Translations under genes and position numbers: made by a program | Assembly: GCA_021776055.1 (NCBI GenBank) | Contig: JAJFGP010000023.1 | Coordinates: forward strand, 1-40,811 | DNA length: 40,811 bases | Source: Kiloniellaceae bacterium | Lineage (GTDB): Bacteria > Pseudomonadota > Alphaproteobacteria > Kiloniellales > J153 | Direction of reading: 5' to 3' | Notes under the pieces: model-generated | Told to the model about the DNA's origin: nothing | The model's input: only the letters and a program-made list of their open reading frames with translations | The model's database searches: none | Shown: piece after piece, positions 1 to 7,679 of the stretch | Numbering within the stretch: the first letter of the stretch is position 1 | How the letters are laid out: each line of letters starts with the position of its first letter

Positions 1-1
1 T

Positions 2-757
2 TCGTATGTGAGCTACCTGGAAGGCTGCACGGCGCCCATGCGCGACGAGAACCAGTTACACGCGGCGGTGGTCGAGTTGATCGCGCTGGACGACGCCGAG
101 ATCAAGTACTCCACCGTGCAGAACTGGTATCCCGGCGATGCCGAGGGGCGCGGCGGCATCTACAACTTCGTCACCAAGCGCGGCGCCTGCCGTGGGGTGA
201 ACTCCAAGATTTCGTGGACCCAGGTGGAGACCGGCTCGGCCATCACTTGGAAGTACCCGAGCTGCATCCTGCAGGGCGACAACTCGGTGGGCGAGTTCTA
301 TTCCATCGCCATCACCAACAACTGCCAGCAAGCGGATACCGGCACCAAGATGATCCACCTGGGCCGCAACACCCGCTCGCGCATCGTCTCCAAGGGTATC
401 TCGGCGGGCCGCGCGCAGCAGACATATCGCGGCCTGGTGCGCATCTCGGCCAAGGCGGCGGGTGCGCGCAATCACACGCAATGCGATTCCTTGCTCATCG
501 GCGACGCCTGCGGCGCCCATACGGTACCTTACATCGAGAGCAAGAATCGCTCGGCCACCGTCGAGCACGAGGCGACCACCTCGAAGATCAGCGAGGACCA
601 ACTTTTCTATTGCCGCCAGCGCGGCATCAGCGAAGAGGACGCGGTGGCCCTGGTGGTCAACGGCTTCTGCCGCGAGGTGTTGCAGCAACTCCCAATGGAA
701 TTCGCCGTCGAGGCACAAAAGCTCGTCGGTATCAGTCTGGAAGGCAGTGTCGGGTGA
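2..757 (+). CDS. sufB: SufB, Fe-S cluster assembly scaffold (5' truncated)
   Basis: C-terminal part of SufB, the scaffold subunit of the cytosolic SufBCD complex that builds Fe-S clusters. The reading frame is open from base 2, so the real start lies upstream of the window. Family landmarks include [20 protein letters not shown] near the start, the [12 protein letters not shown] stretch, the conserved [14 protein letters not shown] segment and the C-terminal [17 protein letters not shown] helix typical of SufB/SufD. About 250 of the usual 470-490 residues are present. The stop overlaps a possible GTG start of sufC, so the two genes are almost certainly co-transcribed and translationally coupled. 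It is the first visible gene of a seven-gene suf run; whether a regulator such as IscR/SufR lies upstream cannot be seen. Confidence 0.97.
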   Translation, partial: SYVSYLEGCTAPMRDENQLHAAVVELIALDDAEIKYSTVQNWYPGDAEGRGGIYNFVTKRGACRGVNSKISWTQVETGSAITWKYPSCILQGDNSVGEFYSIAITNNCQQADTGTKMIHLGRNTRSRIVSKGISAGRAQQTYRGLVRISAKAAGARNHTQCDSLLIGDACGAHTVPYIESKNRSATVEHEATTSKISEDQLFYCRQRGISEEDAVALVVNGFCREVLQQLPMEFAVEAQKLVGISLEGSVG

Positions 758-768
758 GTACTGAATTT

Positions 769-1515
769 ATGCTTGAAATCAAGAGCCTACACGCCACCAT
801 CGATGGCAAGGAGATCCTTCGAGGTCTCGATCTGTCGATTGCCGCCGGTGAAGTGCACGCCATCATGGGGCCTAACGGATCGGGCAAGAGCACGCTCGCT
901 TACGTCATGACCGGCCGCGAGGGCTATCAGGTTACGGACGGCGAAATCCTGTTCAAGGGTCGCGACATTCTGGCAATGACGCCGGAGGAGCGCGCCGGCG
1001 AGGGTCTGTTCCTGGCCTTTCAGTACCCGGTCGAGATTCCCGGCGTGCCGAATACAACCTTCCTGAAAGAGGCACTCAACGCCGTGCGCCAATACCGCGG
1101 CGAGCCGCCGCTGGATGCCATGCAATCCCTGCGCCTGGTGCGTCAAAAAATGAAAGAGCTTGGCGTTACCGAGGAATTGCTGAAGCGCGCCGTGAACGTC
1201 GGCTTCTCCGGTGGTGAAAAGAAGCGCAACGAGGTGCTGCAGATGGCGGTCCTCGATCCGGCCCTGGCCGTGCTCGACGAAACCGACAGCGGCCTCGACA
1301 TCGATGCCTTGAAGACCGTGGCCGATGGCGTGAACGCCTTGCGCGGACCGGAACGCTCGGCCTTGGTCATCACCCATTACCAACGCTTGCTCGACTACAT
1401 CGTGCCGGACAAAGTGCACGTATTGGCCGCTGGGCGCATCGTCCGCTCGGGCGGCAAGGAGCTGGCTCAGGAACTGGAGCAAAGCGGCTATGCCGCCTTT
1501 GCCGGCGCGGCTTAG
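769..1515 (+). CDS. sufC: SufC, Fe-S assembly ATPase
   Basis: ABC-type ATPase of the SufBCD complex, 248 residues, the usual SufC length. Walker A is GPNGSGKST (residues 34-42), the ABC signature is FSGGEKKRNE, and Walker B is LAVLDETDSGLD. SufC binds SufB and SufD in the cytosol and drives the conformational change needed for cluster assembly; it is not a transporter. I chose the ATG at 769 because MLEIKSLH matches the usual SufC N-terminus. A GTG at 754, in frame, overlaps the sufB stop and has GGAAGG about 9 bases upstream, so a five-residue longer form is possible. The gene is followed within a few bases by sufD. Confidence 0.97.
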   Translation: MLEIKSLHATIDGKEILRGLDLSIAAGEVHAIMGPNGSGKSTLAYVMTGREGYQVTDGEILFKGRDILAMTPEERAGEGLFLAFQYPVEIPGVPNTTFLKEALNAVRQYRGEPPLDAMQSLRLVRQKMKELGVTEELLKRAVNVGFSGGEKKRNEVLQMAVLDPALAVLDETDSGLDIDALKTVADGVNALRGPERSALVITHYQRLLDYIVPDKVHVLAAGRIVRSGGKELAQELEQSGYAAFAGAA

Positions 1516-1519
1516 AATT

Positions 1520-2797
1520 ATGGACGCGCCTGCCCCAGCCCTATCCTTCGTCGATCAGTACGGCGCTAGCCGTGACGACTTGCCCGGCAGCGCCCTGCCC
1601 TGGCTCAGCGCTTTGCGTGAAACGGCGATTGCCGATTTCGCCGCCGACGGCCTGCCGACACCGCGCGCCGAAGCGTGGAAATACACGAGCTTGCGGCCCC
1701 TTGAGAAGCTGGCGTTCGAGCCGGTGGTCAACGAGACGATTAGTATCGACAAGCTGCCTACCCTGCTGCCCCATGGCCAGGGTGGCCACCGTCTGGTCTT
1801 CGTCAACGGCACCTTCCGGGCGGATTTATCGCTGCTCGGCGATTTCCCCGATGGCGTGGAGGTCAACAGTCTGGCCGACCTATTGACCCACGATCCGGAG
1901 ACGTTGGAGGCACATTTAGGGCGCTTCGGCGTCGGCGAAGGACAGCCGATGTTGGCCCTCAACACGGCCCTGATGCGCGACGGCTTGGTCCTGCACATCG
2001 GCGCCGGTGTTATGGTGCCCATGCCTATCGAGGTGATTTACATCGGCGCCACGCCGGATACGCCACGCGCTTTTCACCCGCGCAATTTGATCGTTCTCGA
2101 GCCGGGCAGCCGCGCCACCGTCATCGAACACCACGCGGGTCTGGGTACCGGCGGCTATCTGGCCAATAGCGTTAGCGAAGTCTTGGTCGAGGCCGGGGCG
2201 GCACTACATCACTACAAGGTGCAGGCCGATGACATTGACGCTTTTCATATCGCCACCAGCCACGTGCGCCTGGAAAAGGACGCCGTCTACGACAGCTTCA
2301 CGCTATCGACCGGCGCCCGCCTGTCGCGCCAGGAGATCAGCGTGCGCATGGTTGGCGCGGGCGCCGAGTGCCACCTGAACGGGGCCTACATGCTGCGCGG
2401 CGCGCAGCACTGCGACATCACCACGGCCATCGAGCACGAAGCGCCAAACACTTCCAGCCGCGAGGTCTTCAAGGGAGTCATCGACGATACCGCCCGCGCC
2501 GTCTTCCAAGGACGCATCGTCGTCCATCCGAAGGCGCAAAAATCAGACGGGCATCAGCTCAGCAGAGCCCTGTTGCTTTCCGACCGGGCCGAGATCGATG
2601 CCAAGCCGGAGTTGGAGATCTACGCCGATGACGTGAAGTGCAGTCACGGCGCCACGGCCGGTGATCTGGATCATGCGGCGCTGTTCTACCTGCGCTCGCG
2701 CGGTATTCCGGAGGCCACAGCACGGCACCTGCTGATCGAGGCGTTCCTGACCGACACGATTCACAAGATCGCCGCCGAGGGCCTGTGCCCGGCCTGA
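1520..2797 (+). CDS. sufD: SufD, Fe-S assembly scaffold subunit
   Basis: SufD partner of SufB in the SufBC2D scaffold, 425 residues. The N-terminal half contains the family stretch RAEAWKYTSLRPLEKL. The C-terminal half forms the SufB/SufD beta-helix core, with the signature SDRAEIDAKPELEIYADDVK followed by CSHGATAGDLDHAALFYLRS. The start at ATG 1520 lies 5 bases after the sufC stop; the frame is open further upstream, but that would overlap sufC. The C-terminus (RHLLIEAFLTDTIHKI) is complete. It sits between sufC and sufS as in most alphaproteobacterial suf operons. Confidence 0.96.
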   Translation: MDAPAPALSFVDQYGASRDDLPGSALPWLSALRETAIADFAADGLPTPRAEAWKYTSLRPLEKLAFEPVVNETISIDKLPTLLPHGQGGHRLVFVNGTFRADLSLLGDFPDGVEVNSLADLLTHDPETLEAHLGRFGVGEGQPMLALNTALMRDGLVLHIGAGVMVPMPIEVIYIGATPDTPRAFHPRNLIVLEPGSRATVIEHHAGLGTGGYLANSVSEVLVEAGAALHHYKVQADDIDAFHIATSHVRLEKDAVYDSFTLSTGARLSRQEISVRMVGAGAECHLNGAYMLRGAQHCDITTAIEHEAPNTSSREVFKGVIDDTARAVFQGRIVVHPKAQKSDGHQLSRALLLSDRAEIDAKPELEIYADDVKCSHGATAGDLDHAALFYLRSRGIPEATARHLLIEAFLTDTIHKIAAEGLCPA

Positions 2798-2846
2798 TGG
2801 CCAGCGTGGGCGCTTGGCTGTCGCATGCGGCACTGCGAGACGTACC

Positions 2847-4121
2847 ATGAGCAAGGCCACCGCAAAGCGCGTTGCCGCCGCACCCGGCGACAACTCCGCC
2901 GCCGCTTTCGATGTCGCGCGGGTGCGTGCCGATTTTCCCATCCTGACGCAGGAGGTCTTTGGACACCCCCTGGTCTATCTGGATACCGCGGCCAGCGCGC
3001 AAAAGCCCCGGCAGGTGATCGAGGCCATGAGCCACGCCTACGAAACCTGCTATGCCAACGTGCATCGTGGCGTGCACCGGATGAGCCAACTCACCACCGA
3101 CGCCTTCGAATCCGGGCGCGAGACGGTGGCCCGCTTCCTCAACGCCGGCAGCGCCGACGAAATCGTTTTCACCCGCAACGCCACCGAGGCTTTCAACCTG
3201 CTTGCCACTTGCTTTGCCAGTGTCAATCTGGGGCACGGCGACGAGGTGGTCATCTCCACCATGGAGCACCATGCCAATATCGTTCCCTGGCAGCTGGTGC
3301 GCGACCGGCTGGGTATCGTCTTACGTATCGTGCCCATCGACGACGACGGCAATTTCCTGCTCGACGAGTATGAGGCGTTGCTTGGACCCCGTACCAAGCT
3401 GGTGGCGGTCACCCATGTCTCCAATGCCCTGGGGACGGTGGTCCCGCTCAAGCAGGTGATCGAACGGGCGCACGCCCGCAACATCCCCGTGCTGGTCGAT
3501 GGGTGCCAGGCGGTGCCGCACATCAAGGTGGACGTGCAAGCCCTAGACGCCGATTTCTATGTCTTCACCGGACACAAGCTGTATGGGCCAACCGGCATCG
3601 GCGTGTTTTACGGCAAGAGCGAGTTGCTGAAGGACCTGCCACCCTATCAAGGCGGTGGCGAAATGATCGCCTCCGTCACCTTCGAGAAAACCACCTTCAA
3701 GGACCCGCCGCACCGCTTCGAGGCGGGTACGCCGCCCATCGTCGAGGTCATCGGTCTGAGCGCGGCCATCGACTATGTGCAGGCCCTGGGACAGGATGCC
3801 ATCGCGGCGCACGAAAACGGCCTGCGAACCTATGCCGAAACGCGGCTGGCTCAAGTGCCGGGCCTGAACCTCATCGGCACGGCGCGCGAGAAGGCGAGCA
3901 TCGTCAGCTTTACGATGGACAGCGCCCATCCGCACGATATCGGCACCATCGTCGATCGATCCGGCGTGGCCTTGCGCACCGGACATCACTGCGCCCAACC
4001 CTTGATGCAACGCCTGGGCGTTGCGGCGACGGCGCGGGCATCTTTCGGCATCTACAATACTCGGGACGAGGTCGACGTCCTGGCCCGGGCTTTAGAGTCT
4101 GTCCACGAGATATTTGGTTGA
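2847..4121 (+). CDS. sufS: SufS, class II cysteine desulfurase
   Basis: PLP-dependent cysteine desulfurase, 424 residues. It removes sulfur from L-cysteine as an enzyme-bound persulfide, giving L-alanine, and feeds the SUF scaffold. The PLP lysine is K244 in FTGHKLYGPTG. The persulfide cysteine is C382 in RTGHHCAQPLM, with the short loop typical of the SufS/CsdA (class II) group. The N-terminal extension is slightly longer than in E. coli SufS. The ATG at 2847 was chosen because the codons upstream (from a TTG at 2814) encode an unconserved tail. The stop is 5 bases before the SufU-like gene, which fits a SufS-SufU pair; no sufE is present in the window. Confidence 0.97.
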   Translation: MSKATAKRVAAAPGDNSAAAFDVARVRADFPILTQEVFGHPLVYLDTAASAQKPRQVIEAMSHAYETCYANVHRGVHRMSQLTTDAFESGRETVARFLNAGSADEIVFTRNATEAFNLLATCFASVNLGHGDEVVISTMEHHANIVPWQLVRDRLGIVLRIVPIDDDGNFLLDEYEALLGPRTKLVAVTHVSNALGTVVPLKQVIERAHARNIPVLVDGCQAVPHIKVDVQALDADFYVFTGHKLYGPTGIGVFYGKSELLKDLPPYQGGGEMIASVTFEKTTFKDPPHRFEAGTPPIVEVIGLSAAIDYVQALGQDAIAAHENGLRTYAETRLAQVPGLNLIGTAREKASIVSFTMDSAHPHDIGTIVDRSGVALRTGHHCAQPLMQRLGVAATARASFGIYNTRDEVDVLARALESVHEIFG

Positions 4122-4126
4122 GCGGC

Positions 4127-4588
4127 ATGTTGGACGATCTGCGCGAGCTTTATCAGGAAGTGATCCTCGATCACGGCCGGAACCCACGGAACCACCGGAA
4201 CCCGCCGGAGGCGAACCGGCACGCGCATGGGCACAACCCCATGTGCGGCGATTCCGTCGTGGTGTACGCGACCGTGGATGACGCCGGGGTCATTCGCGAC
4301 GTGGCATTCGAAGGCAAGGGCTGCGCCATCTCGGTCGCCTCCGCCTCGCTCATGACCGAGGTGCTGAAGGGCAAGACCGAGGCCGAGGCCAAGGTTTTGT
4401 TCGGGCAGTTCCATGACATGTGCACAAAGGAGGGCGCCCAGGGCGGCGACCCGGACAACGAGGAATTGGAGCGTTTGCAGGTCCTGGCCGGGGTGCGTGA
4501 ATTTCCCATGCGGGTCAAATGCGCCACCTTGGCCTGGCATACCTTGAGCGCCGCCATGGCCGGCACCGACGACGCGACCACCGAGTAG
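4127..4588 (+). CDS. sufU: SufU-like (NifU N-terminal family) Fe-S assembly protein
   Basis: A 153-residue protein of the NifU_N/SufU family. The three conserved cysteines are visible: C40 (NPMCGDSV), C66 (GKGCAIS) and C132 (VKCATLAW). The aspartate after C40, also typical of the family, is present. The segment between C66 and C132 is longer than in IscU, as expected for SufU. In Gram-positive bacteria SufU is a zinc-dependent sulfur acceptor that relays sulfur from SufS. The same role is inferred here because it directly follows sufS and there is no sufE. A scaffold role like that of IscU cannot be excluded from sequence alone. Confidence 0.92.
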   Translation: MLDDLRELYQEVILDHGRNPRNHRNPPEANRHAHGHNPMCGDSVVVYATVDDAGVIRDVAFEGKGCAISVASASLMTEVLKGKTEAEAKVLFGQFHDMCTKEGAQGGDPDNEELERLQVLAGVREFPMRVKCATLAWHTLSAAMAGTDDATTE

Positions 4589-4601
4589 GACGGCAAAGCG
4601 C

Positions 4602-5000
4602 ATGGCATACGACGACGGTTTCAGCGGATTTGGGTCCGCCCCTCCGCCAGAATTCTCCGCAACGGCGGGCACACCCATTGACCCGGTGGCGACGCCGGTC
4701 GCGGCGGAATCGGCCGTAATCGCCGCCCTGGAGACGGTCTACGACCCGGAAATCCCGGTAAACCTTTATGAATTGGGCCTGATCTACAATATCACTATTG
4801 CCCAGGACGGCTCGGTGGACATCGAGATGTCGCTTACCGCGCCGGGCTGCCCGGTGGCCGGAGAGATGCCGGGCCAGGTCGCCGAGGCGGTGGCCGCGGT
4901 TCCCGGAATAGGCGAGGTTTCGGTCCGCCTGGTCTGGGATCCGCCGTGGACCCCGGAGCGAATGTCGGAGGACGCTAGGCTCGCTTTAGGGATGTTCTGA
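4602..5000 (+). CDS. sufT: SufT-like Fe-S maturation protein (MIP18/DUF59 family)
   Basis: A 132-residue protein of the MIP18 (DUF59) family, which helps deliver Fe-S clusters to client proteins. The core begins near residue 40 with the family motif DPEIPVNLYELGLIYNI. The conserved cysteine region APGCPVAGEMP follows, and the end is VRLVWDPPWTPERMSEDARLALGMF-like. The first 38 residues are Ala/Pro/Ser-rich and look disordered. It lies 13 bases after the sufU-like gene, in the place where SufT is usually found in alphaproteobacterial suf operons. The symbol rests on context plus family. Confidence 0.9.
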   Translation: MAYDDGFSGFGSAPPPEFSATAGTPIDPVATPVAAESAVIAALETVYDPEIPVNLYELGLIYNITIAQDGSVDIEMSLTAPGCPVAGEMPGQVAEAVAAVPGIGEVSVRLVWDPPWTPERMSEDARLALGMF

Positions 5001-5003
5001 GAC

Positions 5004-5009
5004 TATAAT
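5004..5009 (+). promoter_or_regulatory. Perfect TATAAT hexamer before sufA (possible internal -10)
   Basis: A perfect TATAAT hexamer lies 4 bases after the sufT stop and about 60 bases before the sufA start. No good -35 is seen 16-18 bases upstream (TCGCTT), and there is no TGn extension, so this may be chance. If active, it would allow sufA and the following genes to be transcribed separately from sufBCDSUT. Confidence 0.25.
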
Positions 5010-5014
5010 AGGGA

Positions 5015-5040
5015 GGTGCCCTGCCTTCGGGTCGGGCGCC
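5015..5040 (+). other. Strong intergenic hairpin with C(UUCG)G tetraloop before sufA
   Basis: An 11-position stem, GGTGCCCTGCC (5015-5025) against GGTCGGGCGCC (5030-5040), with 8 Watson-Crick pairs, two G-U pairs and one mismatch. It is closed by the very stable C(UUCG)G loop (5026-5029). There is no U-tract after it, so a simple intrinsic terminator is unlikely. It sits in the sufT-sufA gap just before the ribosome-binding region GGAAAGGA (5046-5053), where it could stabilise or process the mRNA, or modulate sufA translation. Confidence 0.6.
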
Positions 5041-5069
5041 AACGTGGAAAGGATATAGGCAATACCGCC

Positions 5070-5405
5070 ATGCTAGGCCAAATGATCACGATCACGGATG
5101 CGGCCGCCGAACGGGTGCGGCAGCTCATGTCGCGCAGCGAAAAGCCTGTTCTCGGATTGCGCGTCGGCGTGAACTCGCGCGGCTGCTCCGGCATGAGCTA
5201 CGTTGTCGAGTATGCGGAGGAACAGCGTAAGTTCGAGGATGTGGTGGAAAGCAAGGGGATCAAGATTTTCATCGACCCGACGGCGGTCATGTTCCTGATC
5301 GGCTCCGAGATGGACTACGTCGAGGACAAGTTCCAAACCGGGTTCGTCTTCACGAACCCGAATGAGAAGGGCCGCTGTGGCTGCGGCGAGAGTTTCCACG
5401 TCTGA
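5070..5405 (+). CDS. sufA: SufA/IscA-type Fe-S carrier
   Basis: A-type Fe-S carrier, 111 residues. It has the three conserved cluster-binding cysteines: C39 in NSRGCSGMSY, and C103 and C105 in GRCGCGESF. This family accepts clusters from the SUF scaffold and passes them to apo-proteins in the cytosol. The start ATG at 5070 was chosen because MLGQMITITDAAAERV fits the family N-terminus; an ATG at 5082 is also in frame. GGAAAGGA lies 16 bases upstream, a rather long spacing. The gene ends the suf run, and its last 44 bases overlap a different frame of the next gene. SufA, ErpA and IscA are hard to tell apart by sequence; the operon context favours SufA. Confidence 0.93.
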   Translation: MLGQMITITDAAAERVRQLMSRSEKPVLGLRVGVNSRGCSGMSYVVEYAEEQRKFEDVVESKGIKIFIDPTAVMFLIGSEMDYVEDKFQTGFVFTNPNEKGRCGCGESFHV

Positions 5406-6132
5406 TCCGGCGCGCACTCTCGACGACCCTTCGCGCCGTCCGAAACCAGCAACGGCGCCATTCGTCCCATTCGAGCTATTCGAAACGCTGCGCTGGAGCA
5501 CCGGCGAGGGATTTTATCTTCTCGATTTGCATCTGGCGCGCCTAGCCGCGTCCGCCGCGCACCTTGGTTTTCAGTGCGATTTGGACGCCGCGCGACAGAT
5601 GCTGGCCACCTGCTCGGAGGGCTTGGGCGACGGTGTTTTTCGTGTGCGCCTATGGCTAAACCCGGCGGGACATCTGCGCACGACAGCGGTGACCACAAAC
5701 CCACCTTCGCCGGACGCCATATTCCGCTTCATTCTCTCCGAGCAGCGGATCGAGTCCGGCGACGACTTCGTCTATCACAAGACCACGCGGCGGGAGGTCT
5801 TTGAAGGGGAGCTAACGCGGCTGTCCGCGGCCACGGGCTGTGATGAGGTCATCTTCTGTAACGAGCGCGGAGAATTGACGGAGGGGAGCCGGACAAACAT
5901 CTTTGTTGAACGGGCCGGGTGCTTGTTAACGCCGCCCGTCGCGTGCGGCTTGTTGAACGGTACCCTGCGCCAGGCCTTACTCAACGATCCTGAGGTCGCC
6001 ATTGAAGAGTGCGTTCTGTTTCCCAGCGACCTCGCAACAGCCGACTGTGCGTTCCTGGGCAACTCTCTCCGGGGCCTGGTGCGCGCGCTGCCGGTCGCTG
6101 AAACATCGCCGCAACGCTTGACGAAGGGATAG
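5362..6132 (+). CDS. Class IV aminotransferase / aminodeoxychorismate lyase-like protein
   Basis: A PLP fold-type IV protein, up to 256 residues. The core starts near residue 34 with PFELFETLRW and continues with FYLLDLHLARLAASAAHLGF. The PLP lysine is K140 in FVYHKTTRREVFE. The cofactor-binding EVIFCNERGELTEGSRTNIF region follows. It most resembles the PabC-like half of bacterial PabB-PabC fusions, which releases pyruvate from 4-amino-4-deoxychorismate to give p-aminobenzoate for folate. A branched-chain or D-amino acid transaminase is possible. No pabB is in the window. The first start codons (ATG 5362, GTG 5377) both lie inside sufA; no later ATG precedes the conserved core, so the overlap seems real. 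The first 30 residues are unlikely to be conserved. Confidence 0.8.
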   Translation: MRRAAVAAARVSTSDPARTLDDPSRRPKPATAPFVPFELFETLRWSTGEGFYLLDLHLARLAASAAHLGFQCDLDAARQMLATCSEGLGDGVFRVRLWLNPAGHLRTTAVTTNPPSPDAIFRFILSEQRIESGDDFVYHKTTRREVFEGELTRLSAATGCDEVIFCNERGELTEGSRTNIFVERAGCLLTPPVACGLLNGTLRQALLNDPEVAIEECVLFPSDLATADCAFLGNSLRGLVRALPVAETSPQRLTKG

Positions 6133-6137
6133 AGGCA

Positions 6138-6857
6138 TTGAGCGGTTACGTCATCGCCCCCTGGGCACTTCCGTCGCTACCGGTCGTTGGCGATAGCCGC
6201 CGCTTTCCCGTGCGGCGCATCTTTTGCGTCGGCCGCAACTACGCGGCACACACCCGAGAGATGGGCGCCGACCCTGCCCGCGAGCCGCCCTTCTTTTTCA
6301 TGAAACCCGCCGGAGCCATCGTCGCCGAGGGGGGCGAGGTCCCCTTCCCGCTCGCTACGAATGACCTGCATCACGAGGTCGAGTTGGTGGTCGCCTTGAG
6401 CGGCGGCGGAAGCAACATCGCCCCGGCAACCGCCGAGTCCCATATTTTCGGCTATGCCGTTGGCATCGATTTGACCCGGCGTGATGTTCAGGCCATCGCC
6501 AAGCAGCGGTCCTGGCCGTGGGAGGCCGCCAAAGGCCTTGATCACGGCGCTCCCTGCGGTGCCCTGCATGCCGCGGCCGAGGTTGGCCATCCAAAACGCG
6601 GCGCCATCACCCTCGACGTGGACGGTGCTCGCCGGCAGGAAGGCGATTTGGCGCAGATGATTTGGTCGGTGCCCGAGGTCATCGGGTATCTATCCCGGCT
6701 TTTCACGTTGCAACCGGGAGACCTGATTTTCACCGGCACCCCAGCCGGAGTCGGACCGGTCGTCACCGGCAACCGCCTAAATGCGGAGGTCGCCGGTCTG
6801 AGCCCCTTGATCGTAACGCTTACCAACGCAGCTTCTACAGCAGTCCCATATTCTTGA
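6138..6857 (+). CDS. Fumarylacetoacetate hydrolase (FAH) family protein
   Basis: A 239-residue FAH-fold hydrolase. Family motifs include RRIFCVGRNYAAHTREMG, the metal-binding acids E80 and E82 in HHEVELVV, D111 in GIDLTRRDVQ, and the C-terminal PGDLIFTGTPAGVGPV. Members cleave C-C bonds in beta-dicarbonyl compounds; the closest forms are fumarylpyruvate/acylpyruvate hydrolases. The exact substrate cannot be told from sequence. The start is a TTG at 6138, five bases after the previous stop, with a purine-rich AGAGG just upstream. It is probably co-transcribed with the aminotransferase gene. Its last 23 bases overlap the convergent radC gene. Confidence 0.9.
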   Translation: MSGYVIAPWALPSLPVVGDSRRFPVRRIFCVGRNYAAHTREMGADPAREPPFFFMKPAGAIVAEGGEVPFPLATNDLHHEVELVVALSGGGSNIAPATAESHIFGYAVGIDLTRRDVQAIAKQRSWPWEAAKGLDHGAPCGALHAAAEVGHPKRGAITLDVDGARRQEGDLAQMIWSVPEVIGYLSRLFTLQPGDLIFTGTPAGVGPVVTGNRLNAEVAGLSPLIVTLTNAASTAVPYS

Positions 6858-7536
6858 AGCTGTTGTGCCCGGAGCGGCTGATCACGATGTGATCGTGGAC
6901 GGCGATATCGACGGTGGCCGCGGCCAATTGGACCGCCTCCGTAATGGCGACATCGGCTTTCGATGGGGTCGGATCGCCGGAAGGATGATTGTGCACCATA
7001 ATGAGGGCCGAGGCGTCCAGTTCCAGGGCTCGCTTGACCACCTCACGCGGATATACCGGAGTGTGGTTCACGGTTCCCTGTTGCTGCTTTTCGTCGGCAA
7101 TCAAGTGGTTCTTGGTATCAAGAAATAGCAGACGGAATTGCTCTGTCTTCTTACGGCCCTGAGCGATCCGGCAATACGCCAGAACTTTGTCACACGAACT
7201 TAGGACAGGGCAGTCGGTAATCTGCTCGAGCGCCATGCGCCGAGCCACCTCGGGCACGATCTTGAGAATCGCGACCGTCGATTTGCCAAGGTCGCCCGTT
7301 CGGAAAAGCTGTACGGCGGTCGAATCCAGCACATCAGCCAAGCTACCGAATCGTTGAACAAGCCGTTCCGACAGCAGAGTAAGTTCCTGAGCGGGATCGA
7401 TCGTCAACAACAGGTACTCAAGCAACTCTTCGTCGGTAAGCGATTCGGGGCCCGAGTTGAGAATTCGCAACCTCAAGCGCCGATAGTTACCTGACCGGGT
7501 GTCCCGATGTTGAACACAGGGCGCTGGGGTTGGCAT
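6835..7536 (-). CDS. radC: RadC family JAB1/MPN domain protein
   Basis: A 233-residue RadC-family protein. It has an N-terminal UPF0758/HhH-type region (residues 20-100, containing ESLTDEELLEYLL) and a JAMM metalloprotease-like core with MVHNHPSGDPTPSKAD, supplying H182, H184 and D195 as metal ligands. RadC was once linked to DNA repair, but its biochemical role is unsettled. It lies downstream of the FixJ-like regulator on the same strand, separated by 143 bases that carry two TACGTAT elements, and converges on the FAH gene with a 23-base overlap. Confidence 0.95.
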   Translation of the reverse strand: MPTPAPCVQHRDTRSGNYRRLRLRILNSGPESLTDEELLEYLLLTIDPAQELTLLSERLVQRFGSLADVLDSTAVQLFRTGDLGKSTVAILKIVPEVARRMALEQITDCPVLSSCDKVLAYCRIAQGRKKTEQFRLLFLDTKNHLIADEKQQQGTVNHTPVYPREVVKRALELDASALIMVHNHPSGDPTPSKADVAITEAVQLAAATVDIAVHDHIVISRSGHNSFKNMGLL

Positions 7537-7632
7537 GAGAGGCCTACGATCTTTGGCTGTTTTGCTCGAATTTGAAGCAGCTGAATATGATCGTATGTAC
7601 CGAGAGCCACGTGCCGCGTATATGCGGAACAG

Positions 7633-7659
7633 TACGTATGCATAAGTAGAGATACGTAT
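7633..7659. promoter_or_regulatory. Pair of TACGTAT elements upstream of radC
   Basis: Two copies of TACGTAT (7633-7639 and 7653-7659), each with a self-complementary TACGTA core, are spaced exactly 20 bases apart, about two helical turns. They lie in the 143-base gap between the end of the FixJ-like regulator gene and the start of radC. A dimeric LuxR-type regulator such as the neighbour could bind here, but which protein does so is unknown. Confidence 0.4.
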
Positions 7660-7679
7660 TTCGGGTGAGGTGCAGCGTG

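Noticed and set aside
56-718. A 220-codon minus-strand frame opposite sufB
   Set aside because: Its product is low in complexity and unlike any family, while sufB on the other strand is unmistakable.
3503-4126. Upstream extension of the sufU-like frame
   Set aside because: This part lies inside sufS in another frame; the conserved protein starts at the ATG at 4127.
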